DNA of 64,000 nt, from the NCBI GenBank assembly GCA_037178625.1, contig CM074129.1:2914001-2978000 (forward strand), read 5' to 3'. Below the pieces are notes generated by a model. It saw only the letters and a program-made list of their open reading frames with translations. It searched no databases and was not told the DNA's origin. Both the position numbers and the translations under genes were made by a program. Positions 19,367 through 30,108 of this stretch are shown piece by piece. Position 1 is the first letter of the stretch; each line of letters begins with the position of its first letter. The stretch comes from Skeletonema tropicum (Eukaryota > Bacillariophyta > Thalassiosirophyceae > Thalassiosirales > Thalassiosiraceae).

Positions 19367-20301
19367 ATGAATAAAACAGTGTCTCTTAAGCTTCAGAAGC
19401 GTCTCGCTGCCTCCGTTCTCAAATGCGGAAAGCGTAAGATCTGGTTGGACCCCAATGAAATTAATGAGATTTCATTGGCCAACTCCCGCCGCAACGTTGC
19501 CCGTTTGCAAAAGGATGGTCTCATCATGAAGAAGCCTGCTGTTGTTCACTCAAGAAGCCGAGTGACCGCCAGACTTGAGGCAAAGAGAAAGGGACGTCAC
19601 ACTGGTAAGTTCAATTAATCAAAGTACAAATTACAACGTTGGGAGGGGAGAGCTTGTGCCTCGGGGATTGAGTGCAATGAATTATATTGGAGGCCTCGTC
19701 CTCCCATCGTGTCACTTTAATTTCTGGGGCTAGATCATCAGTTTGTCCTGACTTTGCTTACACTGAGAAGTGTAGCATAACCTGGGCAAAGCCGGCCAGA
19801 CAACCGGTGTGTCAATTTCCACGCATGGACTATCCTACCAATATAGACTGTGTACTATTTGTCACTCGACCACATACATCAGAGATCGAAAGAGGAAAAT
19901 TATTGTTTGGTGTGGAGATTTTACCTTTGCGGAATTCAAAATTATCTCACTTAATCTGTCTCCTTTTGATTAATCCAATAGGTATTGGTAAGCGTCGTGG
20001 TACTGCCAACGCCCGTCTTCCTTTCAAGGTTATCTGGATGCGTCGTATCCGTGTCCTTCGTCGTTTGCTCCAGAAGATGCGTGAGGCCAAGAAGATTGAC
20101 AAGCACATCTACCACACCCTCTACCTTCATTCCAAGGGTAACCAGTTCAAGAACAAGCGTGTCTTGCTCGAAACTATCCACACAATGAAGGCCGAACAAG
20201 CCAAGACCAAGGCTTTGGCTGAACAGGCTGAGGCCAAGAAGAGCAGGGCAAGGGCACGAGTTGCCAAGAGAGCTGCTAAGGAAGCCAAGAGCGAGCAGTA
20301 A
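19367..20301 (+). CDS. RPL19: 60S ribosomal protein L19 (eL19)
   Basis: Exons 19367-19604 and 19982-20301 with a 377-nt intron (GTAAGT...AATAG) give 185 aa. The spliced protein matches eL19 along its length: [51 protein letters not shown] (crossing the splice), [12 protein letters not shown], and a long basic C-terminal helix rich in Ala and Lys. The start is the ATG at 19367, where eL19 similarity begins; the open frame before it is unrelated. It is a structural component of the cytosolic large subunit. The intron is the longest here and falls in a ribosomal-protein gene, a common host for small nucleolar RNAs, although I could not identify one. Confidence 0.96.
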
Positions 20302-20867
20302 ATTAATTATAAATGCTGTACTGTAATGAAAAAGATCTTAGACAGACTGCTTATTATTGTGGTTGATGTGAAGTGGACTGGGTAACTTCCATCCCATGCT
20401 CATTTCATCTGTATTGAAGCACATACTCACAAAGCAGTTGAGGAAATAATGTTGCTTGTAAGTTCCATTCGTACGTGCTACTTCTAGGTACATTCAATGA
20501 TTGCATTTGATGCAATTTAGATATTATACTCTCAAGATACAATACCGTGGTTGCCATTATTGGTCAAAACTCTATTTTTTTAGAGTTGCTCGACGCAATG
20601 CAATGGACAATACTTAGATGTATGTAACATCGATGTAACCTGCTATATAACTCCTTTGCACGATTTAGTCTCACGTACGATAGGAATTAGTACGCATTCG
20701 TCCTCGAAACTTTGAAACCCTCGAGCTTTTGCTCAACGAACATGGTTCATGCAGGGTTCATGCTATCTCTGTTGTTATTGTGTTGAATAATACGTTGTCA
20801 TTGCAACCCAATCAAGCGAGGGACGCAGCCGAGGGCCGCAGCATAAATATATATAATTTGTCACATC
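20302..20867. other. Spacer upstream of the sulfotransferase-like gene
   Basis: It contains the RPL19 3' end and the presumed promoter of the next gene. An AT-rich ATAAATATATATAA stretch at about 20843-20857 lies directly before the ATG and could be a TATA region or part of the leader. No gene was seen. Confidence 0.45.
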
Positions 20868-21977
20868 ATGTTTGCTGGATTACGAGTCTTCATGTATCTC
20901 TGCGCCGTCGGCGTCGGAACAACAATGCTGTCGTGGTACCATGTGGTAACAATCACAAATGATGACGACGACAGTAATAATTATGGGTTTGCCGCTCCCA
21001 TCACTCTGACTGAATCCAATCAAGAACCTCCGCCTTTGAAAGAAGAGCAATTATCAAATGAAGCATACGACAAGTCTTCAGCTGTCGCTAGTGGTCTGTA
21101 TGATTTTCTTGAACCTCAAAATGGAACCATCAAATCTATCTCGCTGCTAGGTGAACGACACTGCGGCACAAATTGGATATACGACCACCTCGGATTGTGC
21201 TTCAACCACACAATTCCAGTCCGCCGATCATTATCACGTTACAAACATTGGTTCCAATACGATGACTCCAAAAGGATTCCTCAGCATAGTCTTGCGATTG
21301 CCATGTTTCGTGGTCCTGTGGACTGGACATGGGCAGTGAAAGAAGGACCACATCATGCTACTGATCATCAACGTTTGCCATGGAAAGAATTTGTCACTAA
21401 AGAATGGACAATGAAGCGACTACCCAAAGATGAAGAATATAAGAAGCAACAAGATGCGCTTGGGAAGGGCGAGGGGCGAATCTGTCAAGAAAAGTTCATG
21501 TATCATGAAATTAGATCCTGCCTAACTCGGCCATATCCAGAAGGCCATTTTGGTAAACATAATCCTGAATGGTACTGCAACCATCAACCATTCTATGAGA
21601 TGAAATGGAATGATCCAGATGGTACGCCGTACGCAAATATTTTGGACATGAGAGCTGATAAGATTCGTAATTTTATGGAGATATCCACATACTCCAATGT
21701 CGATGGGTTTTGGCATTACCGCTACGAGGGTTTACTAAAGACAGGGACGGAGGAATTGATCCAAAAAGTCGAAGCTGCCACTGGAGTGAAACGTCATCCT
21801 ACCAAGTGCAAAATTTCAGGACCCAATGCTATCAAAAAGAAGAGGAGGCCAATGGATCCTGAATTCTTTGATTATATGACAGATAATGTTGACTGGGATG
21901 CAGAAGCTCTAATTGGATATCACAAGCCAAAATTTCGAGCAGTTGAAGAATTGAAGAAGATGAAGAAATCAACCTAA
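20868..21977 (+). CDS. Sulfotransferase-like type II membrane protein
   Basis: 369 aa, single exon. Residues about 5-27 form a signal anchor (FMYLCAVGVGTTMLSWYHVV), followed by an acidic stalk and a lumenal domain. ISLLGERHCGTNWIYDHLGL (from about residue 87) resembles the 5'-phosphosulfate-binding loop of membrane sulfotransferases (G-x-R-x-x-GT-N), and IAMFRGPVDWTWAVKEGPHH fits the 3'-phosphate-binding strand region with Arg. This suggests a Golgi enzyme transferring sulfate from PAPS to a glycan or protein. Overall similarity to named families is weak, so the substrate is unknown. There are several lumenal cysteines and potential N-glycosylation sites. Confidence 0.6.
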   Translation: MFAGLRVFMYLCAVGVGTTMLSWYHVVTITNDDDDSNNYGFAAPITLTESNQEPPPLKEEQLSNEAYDKSSAVASGLYDFLEPQNGTIKSISLLGERHCGTNWIYDHLGLCFNHTIPVRRSLSRYKHWFQYDDSKRIPQHSLAIAMFRGPVDWTWAVKEGPHHATDHQRLPWKEFVTKEWTMKRLPKDEEYKKQQDALGKGEGRICQEKFMYHEIRSCLTRPYPEGHFGKHNPEWYCNHQPFYEMKWNDPDGTPYANILDMRADKIRNFMEISTYSNVDGFWHYRYEGLLKTGTEELIQKVEAATGVKRHPTKCKISGPNAIKKKRRPMDPEFFDYMTDNVDWDAEALIGYHKPKFRAVEELKKMKKST

Positions 21978-22695
21978 ATTGTTTTGCTATGCAATGAATG
22001 AAATGTGAAAGGATTATATATGTTTTTGTTGGCTAGCATGCTTTGGAAGCAAGTGCAGCTTTCTATTTCAGAACATAGACGCTACTTATGGAGAGCGCTT
22101 ACTAGAGCCATCATCTGCTTAAAAAGGAAAGAATACTTACTTAAGATATAATATAAGATGATGCAACATGTACAAAGAAGTCTTGGGATACAATAGTTTA
22201 TGTAAGAAAGATCATTGGTTCAACCTTTCATCTTTAAATCTTGGTGGAAAAGATTGCGCCACCACCATCATCAGCGGACCCCTATGATCTTCTTTGGGTA
22301 CTGCCGTTGTTTGTTATTGAGTTGAGGGGTAGTGATGAGGTGCCATAGCTAGCTGAGAGAGGAGTTTCAGCAGGTTATCAGCTATGTTCATGTTGTAGCT
22401 GTGAAGTGACCAGGAGCAAAAAGGGCGCGCTTCATCTTCGCAAAAAATCAAGATCTCAGATCTCCCACGCTCCACTCTCCTCTCTCACATCCTGGCCGCA
22501 GGTGCGTGCTATTGATACCAAGTTGTCATTATCAAGCAGTCTTATCCCCCCTTTGCTGCGGTATACTGCTAAAAGTATCAGCTAAACCAAAGAAGCTAAG
22601 TTTCATCTAGTTTTTCAAACAAAACAATAAACATTAAGTCGGTCTGCACATCAGTTGCAAAATATTTCAATCACACCAAAAAAAACAATATCAAA
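21978..22695. other. Spacer upstream of SPT5
   Basis: About 700 bp with no open frame or RNA gene that I can support. It should carry the SPT5 promoter and leader; a purine-rich AAAACAATA sequence precedes the ATG. Confidence 0.5.
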
Positions 22696-25600
22696 ATGGG
22701 TTTCGGCGTAGGAGGTAAAATGATGGGTGGCAAAATGATGCGGGGCAAAATGCTCCGTCCATACGGTGAAGATGACGATGACAGCGACGAAAGCGATGTC
22801 AACTTTAACAATGACTCATCTGACGATGATAGCTCCGATAGCGATGATGATAGCGATGCGGAGGAGGATAAAAAGGCAGAGGAGGAGGACAAGAAACCAG
22901 CAGCGGCTACGGCGGCTGCTGCTTCTGCTGCCAAGGATGATAAAAAATCTGCCAATTTGTCCTCTTCCGATGAGGATGATGACGATGATGAAGATGATGA
23001 TGATGACGGGGATGCAAAGCCAGCAGCAAAACGCCCTCGTGATGAGGAAGACGATGACAGCGATGAAGAAGAAGAAGACGACGACGACGCAGCCAAATCA
23101 ACTGACAAAAATAAAAAGAAGCGCCCCAAAATCAGTTTTTTCGATGAAGAAGCAGAGGCCAGTGACGATGACGACGACGAAGATGATGGTCGGAAGCACA
23201 AGACCGAAGATGATATCCGCAGAGAATATCAAGATGAGGAGGCAGAGGCACTCATGGCCCAACAGGATCGTCGTCGACAGCGTGATCGGACCTGGTTTGA
23301 GAGTATCGGCCGTATGACCGACGATAAAGAGAGGGATGATGAGGATGTTGCCAGGATTGCACGGGAGTTGGAAGAGCGTCATCGGACAGAACGAAGGATT
23401 GTCAATCGCAATCGGGGGAGGAAGGTTGTTGCGCAGGGTGGTAGAGGTATTCGGGAGCGGAGGGCTGCGCTGGCGGAAGAGGAGGAGGAGGAGGAGATAA
23501 TGGACGATATTGTGGAAGGACCGGCCTATACTGCCGTGTCGCAGCAGTCGTTGGTCCCTTCTGTGTCAGACCCCAGTCTATTCATGTTCAGCTGTCCAAC
23601 GGGGAAGGAACAGGACTTGGTGTATCAAATTATGAACAAGTGTGTGGCGTATGCCAAACAGGGTAGGCCATTGGGAATTACTAGTGTGGTTGCGGCACAA
23701 ACAAAAGGCAAGATTTATGTGGAGAGTTACAATGAACCCTCTGTTATGGAGGCGGTGCAGGGAGTGCGTGGATTAATGCAATACACGATGAGGAAAGTAC
23801 CCATTTCAGATATGACTACTGTTATGACGGTTGTACCAAAGAAAGTTCCTGGTGAGTATGAAAGTCTATTTTGCTTATGAGGGGAATTGTTGGGGATTAT
23901 TTCATCGCAATTTTGACTAATATTTTCCATGTCCCGCCTCCTCCCATCAACAGTCAAGAAAAATGATTGGGTGCGAATGACAAGAGGTCATTTCAAAGGT
24001 GATTTGGCTCTTGTGAAGCACGTGAGAGAATCTGGTCTCAAATGCGTCATCCAATGCGTGCCTCGCCTCGACCTCACTCTTGCAAGTCTACCCCCTGAAG
24101 AGGCCAAAATACGTCGTCGGACTGTCCGCCCGGCACAAAAATTCTATAACGCGCAAGAGATTGCGGCGAGTGGTAATTATGGATTGAGACAGCGTTTTCC
24201 GGGAATGAGTGATATCATGTGTGACTTTTTCGATGGAAACTATTACAGTGATGGATATTTGTTGAAGGAAGTTACGATTGGGACTGTTGTGAAGCCTTGT
24301 ACAGCAGATGATCCTCCCACGTTGGATGAACTTCAAAGATTTAGACGCAAATCTAAATCTGGTCAAACTGAAGGATATGACGATGGTGAAGACGAGGAAA
24401 ATGAAGGGTCACAATTGGCTGGATCGATATTAAAAGAATTGAGTGAGCTACAAGGGAAAACTAGTCTTGCATCTGCTGGATCAAATGATCGGGGATTGAT
24501 GATTGGTGATACAATTGAAGTCATTGAGGGAGATTTGGTGGGAATGCAAGGCAAAATATTGAGCTTGGATGGAACCACAGTTAAAGTTCGTCCTAATAAC
24601 GACGCTGCTCTCGCCGAGTTGGGTGGGATGGATGAGGTGGAGTTTTTGATATCGCAGGTCCGAAAATTCATTGCTGTTGGTGCACATGTCAAAGTTACTG
24701 ACGGTCGATATGCGAACGAAACCGGTGTAGTTGTTGCTGTTGAGGTTGTGGAAGGTGTAGATTTAACTGACTTTGACTGCACAGCTGTTGTCTTGACAGA
24801 CATGACCCACAAAGAAATTTCAGTGAGAACTTCACAGCTACAAGAATCCGCAGAAATCGCGTCAGGGCAAGACAAATTAGCAGGATACGAATTACATGAT
24901 TTAGTAGTGTTAAGTGGTGGCGGTTCTGCCAATGAGGTTGGGGTAATTGTTCGCGTTGGCCGTGAGGAATTCACAGTCATCAATAATCATGGTATTGCTC
25001 GTGAGGCTCGGCCCGAAGAATTACGTGGTAAACGAAACAAGGCTTCTGACCGTGCAGTGGCACTCGATGTGCAAGCGAATCAGATCCGATGCGGGGATTC
25101 TGTTACAATTGTTGAAGGTCCTCACAAAGGCAAGGTGGCCACAATCAAACGCATGAGCCGTGCCCAACTATTTTTGTACTCCCAGTTCAAATCGGAGCAT
25201 TCGGGTATTTTCGTTGTTCGCAGTCGAAGTTGCGTTCTGACTGGAGGCACAAAATCTCGAAGTGCTAGCGGCAATCCTGGGGCTAGTCCAATGGGCACCC
25301 CAGGTTTCAACACGCCACAATCTGATAATGGGCGTGGTCCTATGCGAGGTGAGAGGGACGAAAGTCTCATGGGCAAGACGGTCAGAATACAGGCTGGCCA
25401 ATGGAAGGGATATCTCGGTACAGTATCGCACACCACCGCTACCCACGTCCAGGTAGAGTTGCACTCTAGATTGAAGAAGGTCATGGTAGTGAAAGATCGT
25501 GTACATGTTATTGGTGACAAGTTTGGTGCAACTGAAAATGATGATGCCACTAACGTCATGACTGCTAATACCACTCCATTTATGGGTGCTATGACTCCGA

Positions 25601-26307
25601 TGCACGGCGGTGCCACGCCGCTCCATGGAGGGGCAACACCGATGCACGGTGGTGCTACTCCATCATACGACGGCTTCGGTGGTTCTACTCCTGCGCATTC
25701 AGGCGCTTCGGGTGTATCCGATGACATTTGGCGGCCGGGTGGATCACTTGATCGTGAAGAGGAAGAAGGAAGTGGGTGGGGATCAATGAATGATAACGCT
25801 TCACTAGCACATGATGGTGTTAACGGGGATGCCAGTACTGCCGGTGCTTCAGGGTGGGGTGCTGCTAGTGATCCCAACGCGACATGGACCCCCGATGTCA
25901 GTGAAACTGAGTCTGCTTTGAAGCAAGATCCTGGCTCTTTCAACGCAATGAGTGACTCTGGCGGGGTTGACACCACAATTGAAGGCACTGGCGAAGAGGC
26001 GGCGGTTTGGTTCATGGAACGTGTTTGTGTGCAGATGAAGAGCAACAGTGCGAAGGCAGTGATTAAAGAGATTAATGGGAGCACAGCAATTGTAGAATTG
26101 GAAGACGGATCAAGCTCGACCATCCGAAATGGAGAAGTTTCCATGGTGCCTCCTCAAGAGCATGACTTGGTACTTGTCACTGGAGGAGCCGATGTTGGTG
26201 TGGAGGGAGAGCTTGTTTGCATTGATGGAACGGATGCTATTTTGAAGGAATCGAATGAGAACTTCAAAATTGTTGATTACGCTCATTTGGCCAAGATTAC
26301 TAACTAG
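22696..26307 (+). CDS. SPT5: Transcription elongation factor SPT5 (DSIF large subunit)
   Basis: Exons 22696-23851 and 23954-26307 (102-nt intron GTGAGT...CAACAG) give 1169 aa. An acidic N-terminal region (about 25-155) is followed by the NGN domain (about 290-385, SLFMFSCPTGKEQDLVYQIM) that pairs with SPT4. Then come KOW motifs at about 386 (NDWVRMTRGHFKGDLALV), 566, 623, 758 and 857. A C-terminal repeat of TPMHGGATPLHGGATP type (about 920-965) resembles the kinase-target repeats of SPT5, and a last KOW-like motif lies near 1121. It binds RNA polymerase II near the nascent transcript and controls pausing and processivity. The very N-terminus (MGFGVGGKMMGGKMMRGKML) is an unusual Gly-Lys-Met repeat. 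Confidence 0.95.
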
Positions 26308-26570
26308 CTTCTTCAAACGAAACGAAAGGGAACCACTGAGTAATAAAATTAAGTCTAGTTTAACAAGCAGACAAACATGTTCTTTACTATCAGACGTGGC
26401 TGTCTCTGGCCCACGTCTCTTAACGAATATTTTATTGCCATCGATCCGACCCTAGTAACAACTTAAAAGTATGTACATTAAGTGCAAGTACTACCCATTC
26501 ATACTTTGGGGCAATCAGTCGATGGTCCTCACGGAAACTCACGCAGCGGCCCTCATGTTAAGTAAAAGAT

Positions 26571-28601
26571 TCACTGCGGGCCCTTGACGTTGTGATCCTG
26601 TAGATCTTCAGAGTCAGACTCTTTCTTTTCTTCGCTACTTGGCGTAATTCCTACTTCTTGTGGCTTAGCAGGAGTCCCAAGTTTAGGCACAACAAGTTCG
26701 TCAAACTGTGGAATGCTAAACAAGGTGGCACTGCGGTCAACTTTTCTAGCCAATGCATTTTGTGGCGTTGCAAAGTTAGGCTCGGGTGTAGCCTCCGCAT
26801 GCATGAAGGCAGCATTTTCCTCTTCAATGGTTGCACCAAGAAAGGGGGCCATTGGTAGTTGGCTTGGTACTCCCATTCGTTCACGGTGCCTCCGAGGTTG
26901 TGAGCTACCTGGTGTGTGATAATTTTGTTCCGGAAAAGGACTTGTCGTGAGAGGCAATTCAGGCCCTTGGTTCTTGGAAAATAGCTTGCTTGCGCGAACA
27001 GACTGTCTGTTAGAAAATGAGTTGTCCGGAGTTGTGTAGTTGGACTCGGAAAAGCTAGGCGATGACCCGAAGCGGTCAAAAGAATCTGAATCAGCAGTAT
27101 TCAGACGGGTCCTGCACATTTCATCATTGTTGATGGCTTCTTTGTCTTCGTGGATTAAGGCATCGAATGATTCAGATGCTGCCATCGTATATCTTTGCAT
27201 TGCGAGCCGGCCAAAGCGAGATTTTTGAGGTGAGGCGTATCTCCCCCTGCCAACAAAAGAAGGGTCTACTCTTGCCGCTTTGTCATCCTTCAAGATAGGT
27301 TCGTTTGTTGAAACTTCAACATCAGATGGTTCGTACATATTATGAGTCCCCAATGGAGGTGGGAAATCACAACTCTCCGTGCGCACCTTCATTTTAGGAC
27401 GAAGTGTGATCTTTTTGTAGGCGTTTGGGGGAGAGTCACTCTTCATGTCAGCCAAAATATCACCAAATTGCAACTGTGTTCCTGATTGTGGTAACGATGG
27501 GGACAATTCTACATCATCCTCATCGTCATCATCAGTTAAATATCCTGTGCTTCCCCCAACCCACCCTGATTCTTCAGTGTGAGTGTGCCCGTCCTGAGAA
27601 TCTTCATCCAAGACAAAAACATCTTCAGTGTCGGAAGAAGACTCAACCTTATTCCAATGGTCAGTGTGTTCATGCTCTTTTTGATTCTTCTCCTTTGCAA
27701 CATCATCATCGTCAATCAGAGGCTTGCCCATCGGGGTAAATAGCAAATTGGCATCCTCTGGAATGCCCGAATCTTGCAAAGTCTCGCTCACAGTGCGTCT
27801 AAGCGAATATTTCTTGAGGATTGCTGGAGGTGATCCAGCAAGATCCATGAGTGTATTATTAGGACGGCCATGCCTGCAGTTAAAGTTATCTGGGGCATAG
27901 GAAAATTTATCTTCATCCTCTGAAGAATCAACGTCGTCATCATTTTGGGCACTCCTCCGTCTACTCCGTTCTTCATTGTGCAACTGCTGTCTCCTCCGAA
28001 CTAAGGCCTCCGCCTTCAACTGCTTTTGCAAATATTCCATCTCCTTCCCTCCCCGGCGTGCAAGGGGGGAGGGCATTAATTTTAAGTCCATATCAGATGA
28101 AACACGTCGAATGCGCAGCTTTGGAATGTAGGTGGGGAAGGGCACGTCGTGAGTGATACTCCCCTCCGCTTCAGCTGGTGCAGCCGTGTCAATGTTGCCG
28201 TCGTTGGTGTCGCGGGCCGCCGTTAGGTCTAGGCCGACAGCAACGAATTCATCCATGATATTTTCCTCCGACATCTTAAGGTTGATGTGTTCAAAAGAAG
28301 GCATGGAATGCGACTGGTTCAGGCAAGGAACTGCCTCTATCATCGACCGGCGGCTACAACGGCGGCCCTCTGAAGAGGGGCAACAGTCGTGCACCTTCTC
28401 GGTAAGTTGGCAAGAATGACCTTGTGCATCCCTGTTACATGAAACGCCCCTGCTCTTCGAAGGACTAGCAAAAGAGGATTCTTCAGGAGATGAATCAAGG
28501 GATAGCAACGGCGGAAAGAGGATTGATGGCATTGTTTGATCTGCATTTTGTGCATCTCTGCAAGGATCTCGGCGTATCACCCTCCTTCGCAGAATTGTCA
28601 T
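26571..28601 (-). CDS. Hypothetical disordered Ser/Thr-Pro-rich protein
   Basis: 676 aa in one exon, with no family I recognise. It is polar, with acidic and Ser-rich stretches (SSEDEDK, TDDDDEDDVELSPS) and many Ser-Pro or Thr-Pro sites. A motif of the form E-x-N-Y/F-x-T-P occurs three times in the C-terminal third (ESNYTTP, EQNYHTP, EPNFATP), the first and last followed about ten residues later by an RxSxxLFS-like segment. This suggests repeated docking or phosphorylation sites, perhaps for a proline-directed kinase. Near residue 185 is a basic coiled stretch. It converges tail-to-tail on SPT5 with 263 bp between the stops. The long open frame and internal repeats make it a likely real gene. 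Confidence 0.7.
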   Translation of the reverse strand: MTILRRRVIRRDPCRDAQNADQTMPSILFPPLLSLDSSPEESSFASPSKSRGVSCNRDAQGHSCQLTEKVHDCCPSSEGRRCSRRSMIEAVPCLNQSHSMPSFEHINLKMSEENIMDEFVAVGLDLTAARDTNDGNIDTAAPAEAEGSITHDVPFPTYIPKLRIRRVSSDMDLKLMPSPLARRGGKEMEYLQKQLKAEALVRRRQQLHNEERSRRRSAQNDDDVDSSEDEDKFSYAPDNFNCRHGRPNNTLMDLAGSPPAILKKYSLRRTVSETLQDSGIPEDANLLFTPMGKPLIDDDDVAKEKNQKEHEHTDHWNKVESSSDTEDVFVLDEDSQDGHTHTEESGWVGGSTGYLTDDDDEDDVELSPSLPQSGTQLQFGDILADMKSDSPPNAYKKITLRPKMKVRTESCDFPPPLGTHNMYEPSDVEVSTNEPILKDDKAARVDPSFVGRGRYASPQKSRFGRLAMQRYTMAASESFDALIHEDKEAINNDEMCRTRLNTADSDSFDRFGSSPSFSESNYTTPDNSFSNRQSVRASKLFSKNQGPELPLTTSPFPEQNYHTPGSSQPRRHRERMGVPSQLPMAPFLGATIEEENAAFMHAEATPEPNFATPQNALARKVDRSATLFSIPQFDELVVPKLGTPAKPQEVGITPSSEEKKESDSEDLQDHNVKGPQ

Positions 28602-29033
28602 TTTTTTAAGTGTTGCAGTTGTTGTTGTGTCTGCAGCCTTATGTAATGTAAACGGCTCTTGTGTTCATCTCTTGCGCTGCAGCAATGCGCGTGCAATCAG
28701 ATTATTGTTTGAATGGTGCCGCTGCACAAAGATGATGTGGATGATGCATGCCCTCCAAAATTCCGTTGCACTCGAACTCCTTCCCCGCTACCAACACGGA
28801 ACCGGTGACAGGGAAAGAAAAAGCTGCATAGAATATCTTCGTCTAAGTGGTGGTGCAGAATTCAAAAACAAACAGATGACACGGTAATGGAAAAACCAAT
28901 GCTGGCCTATCGATTCTTTCGGATTCTTGCTGTCTTTCTCGTGCTTTGCTCTCCACTCCGAATCTTGAATCTTGCGCACAAGAGAGACAGCACATACACA
29001 CACGTCCATACGTAAGTTACCTTACTAGTATGT

Positions 29034-29158
29034 AAGTGTCTACCATGTGTCTACCATGTGTCTACCATGTGTCTACATGTGTCTACCATGTGTCTACCAT
29101 GTGTCGACGGTAGACACTTGAAACTTCGACGAAGTGTCTACCAAGTATCTACCATGTG
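29034..29158. repeat. Cluster A of the GTGTCTACCA(T/A) repeat
   Basis: About nine copies of GTGTCTACCATGT or close variants lie head to tail. Within it, 29101-29117 (GTGTCGACGGTAGACAC) is the reverse complement of 29670-29686 in cluster B. Confidence 0.8.
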
Positions 29159-29642
29159 ATGATTAGAAGTGTTGGTTGCCCTATCGTATCCTTCTGCAGA
29201 CACTCCACATGTTTTCTTACACACCTCATCACGGCGGGCTTCTGCCGCGGTCTTCTCCAAACTCTGGGGCCGCTGCACTCACAATTAACAGGATCCCTAG
29301 TATTTATCTTCCATGTCACAAACAATTGATCCAGACAATTTCATTTAATTTATCTGCATCGATTACTCACTTGTGCAACTGGCGGAGATTGCCGCCCAAA
29401 CATTTCATCTCGCCGAAGCGCTCTGTTGCTTTTGAAGGTGGAATACATCATGTCTATTGCTTTAAAGTTCTACGCGGGGTTGGGGTGTGGGGTGTGGTTA
29501 CGGTGACCGTGCATCTCCTCGATCAAGCGCAAGCACACTGACTTTTTGCAGATAAAGTAACACACATAGGTTAATGCAATTGGCGAATATGGTTCCCATG
29601 TGTGTCGCTACAACTTTCGGCCACAATGATCGAAAGTTGATG

Positions 29643-29726
29643 ACCAAGTGTCTACGAAGTGTCTACCAAGTGTCTACCGTCGACACTTGCGCTGTCTATC
29701 ACCAAGTGTCTACCAAGTGTCTACCG
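29643..29726. repeat. Cluster B of the AAGTGTCTACC repeat
   Basis: About five copies of AAGTGTCTACC or close variants; the copy at 29670-29686 forms an inverted repeat with cluster A. The two clusters enclose about 0.5 kb. Confidence 0.8.
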
Positions 29727-30108
29727 TAAGTGGGACTTAAAATTTGGGGCTTTCAGAGCAAACCAAATCGTACGTACGATTTCGCTTTTCCTAGGTTAAA
29801 TCGATATCCCTACATATACATACGTACGATCGTGCAGTTAGTTTCTCATATTTCCCCGCTTTGGGCCGCTTCGAAAATTCATGCAGAAACACGGCCCGAC
29901 CAGCCTTACATTTTGGATATTTTAGCGATGTTGGCGATAGCATTTTTTCCATCAAGCCAAGGTATCTCTCTAGCTAACAACCATGACGAGTCTCTCTTCC
30001 ACCTGCCTTACATGATGAATATCTCCAATTAAAATGCAACTAATTCAACAATCTACCATCTCATAGTCACAATTACATTTATACATATACTAAGCCTGCC
30101 AATTGGCA

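Larger units (their letters stand above)
28602..30108. other. Repeat-rich intergenic region without a supported gene
   Basis: Several short open frames occur but none has recognisable products. The region holds the two GTGTCTACC repeat clusters and a CGTACGTACG palindrome near 29770. It separates two unrecognised minus-strand genes. Confidence 0.5.
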
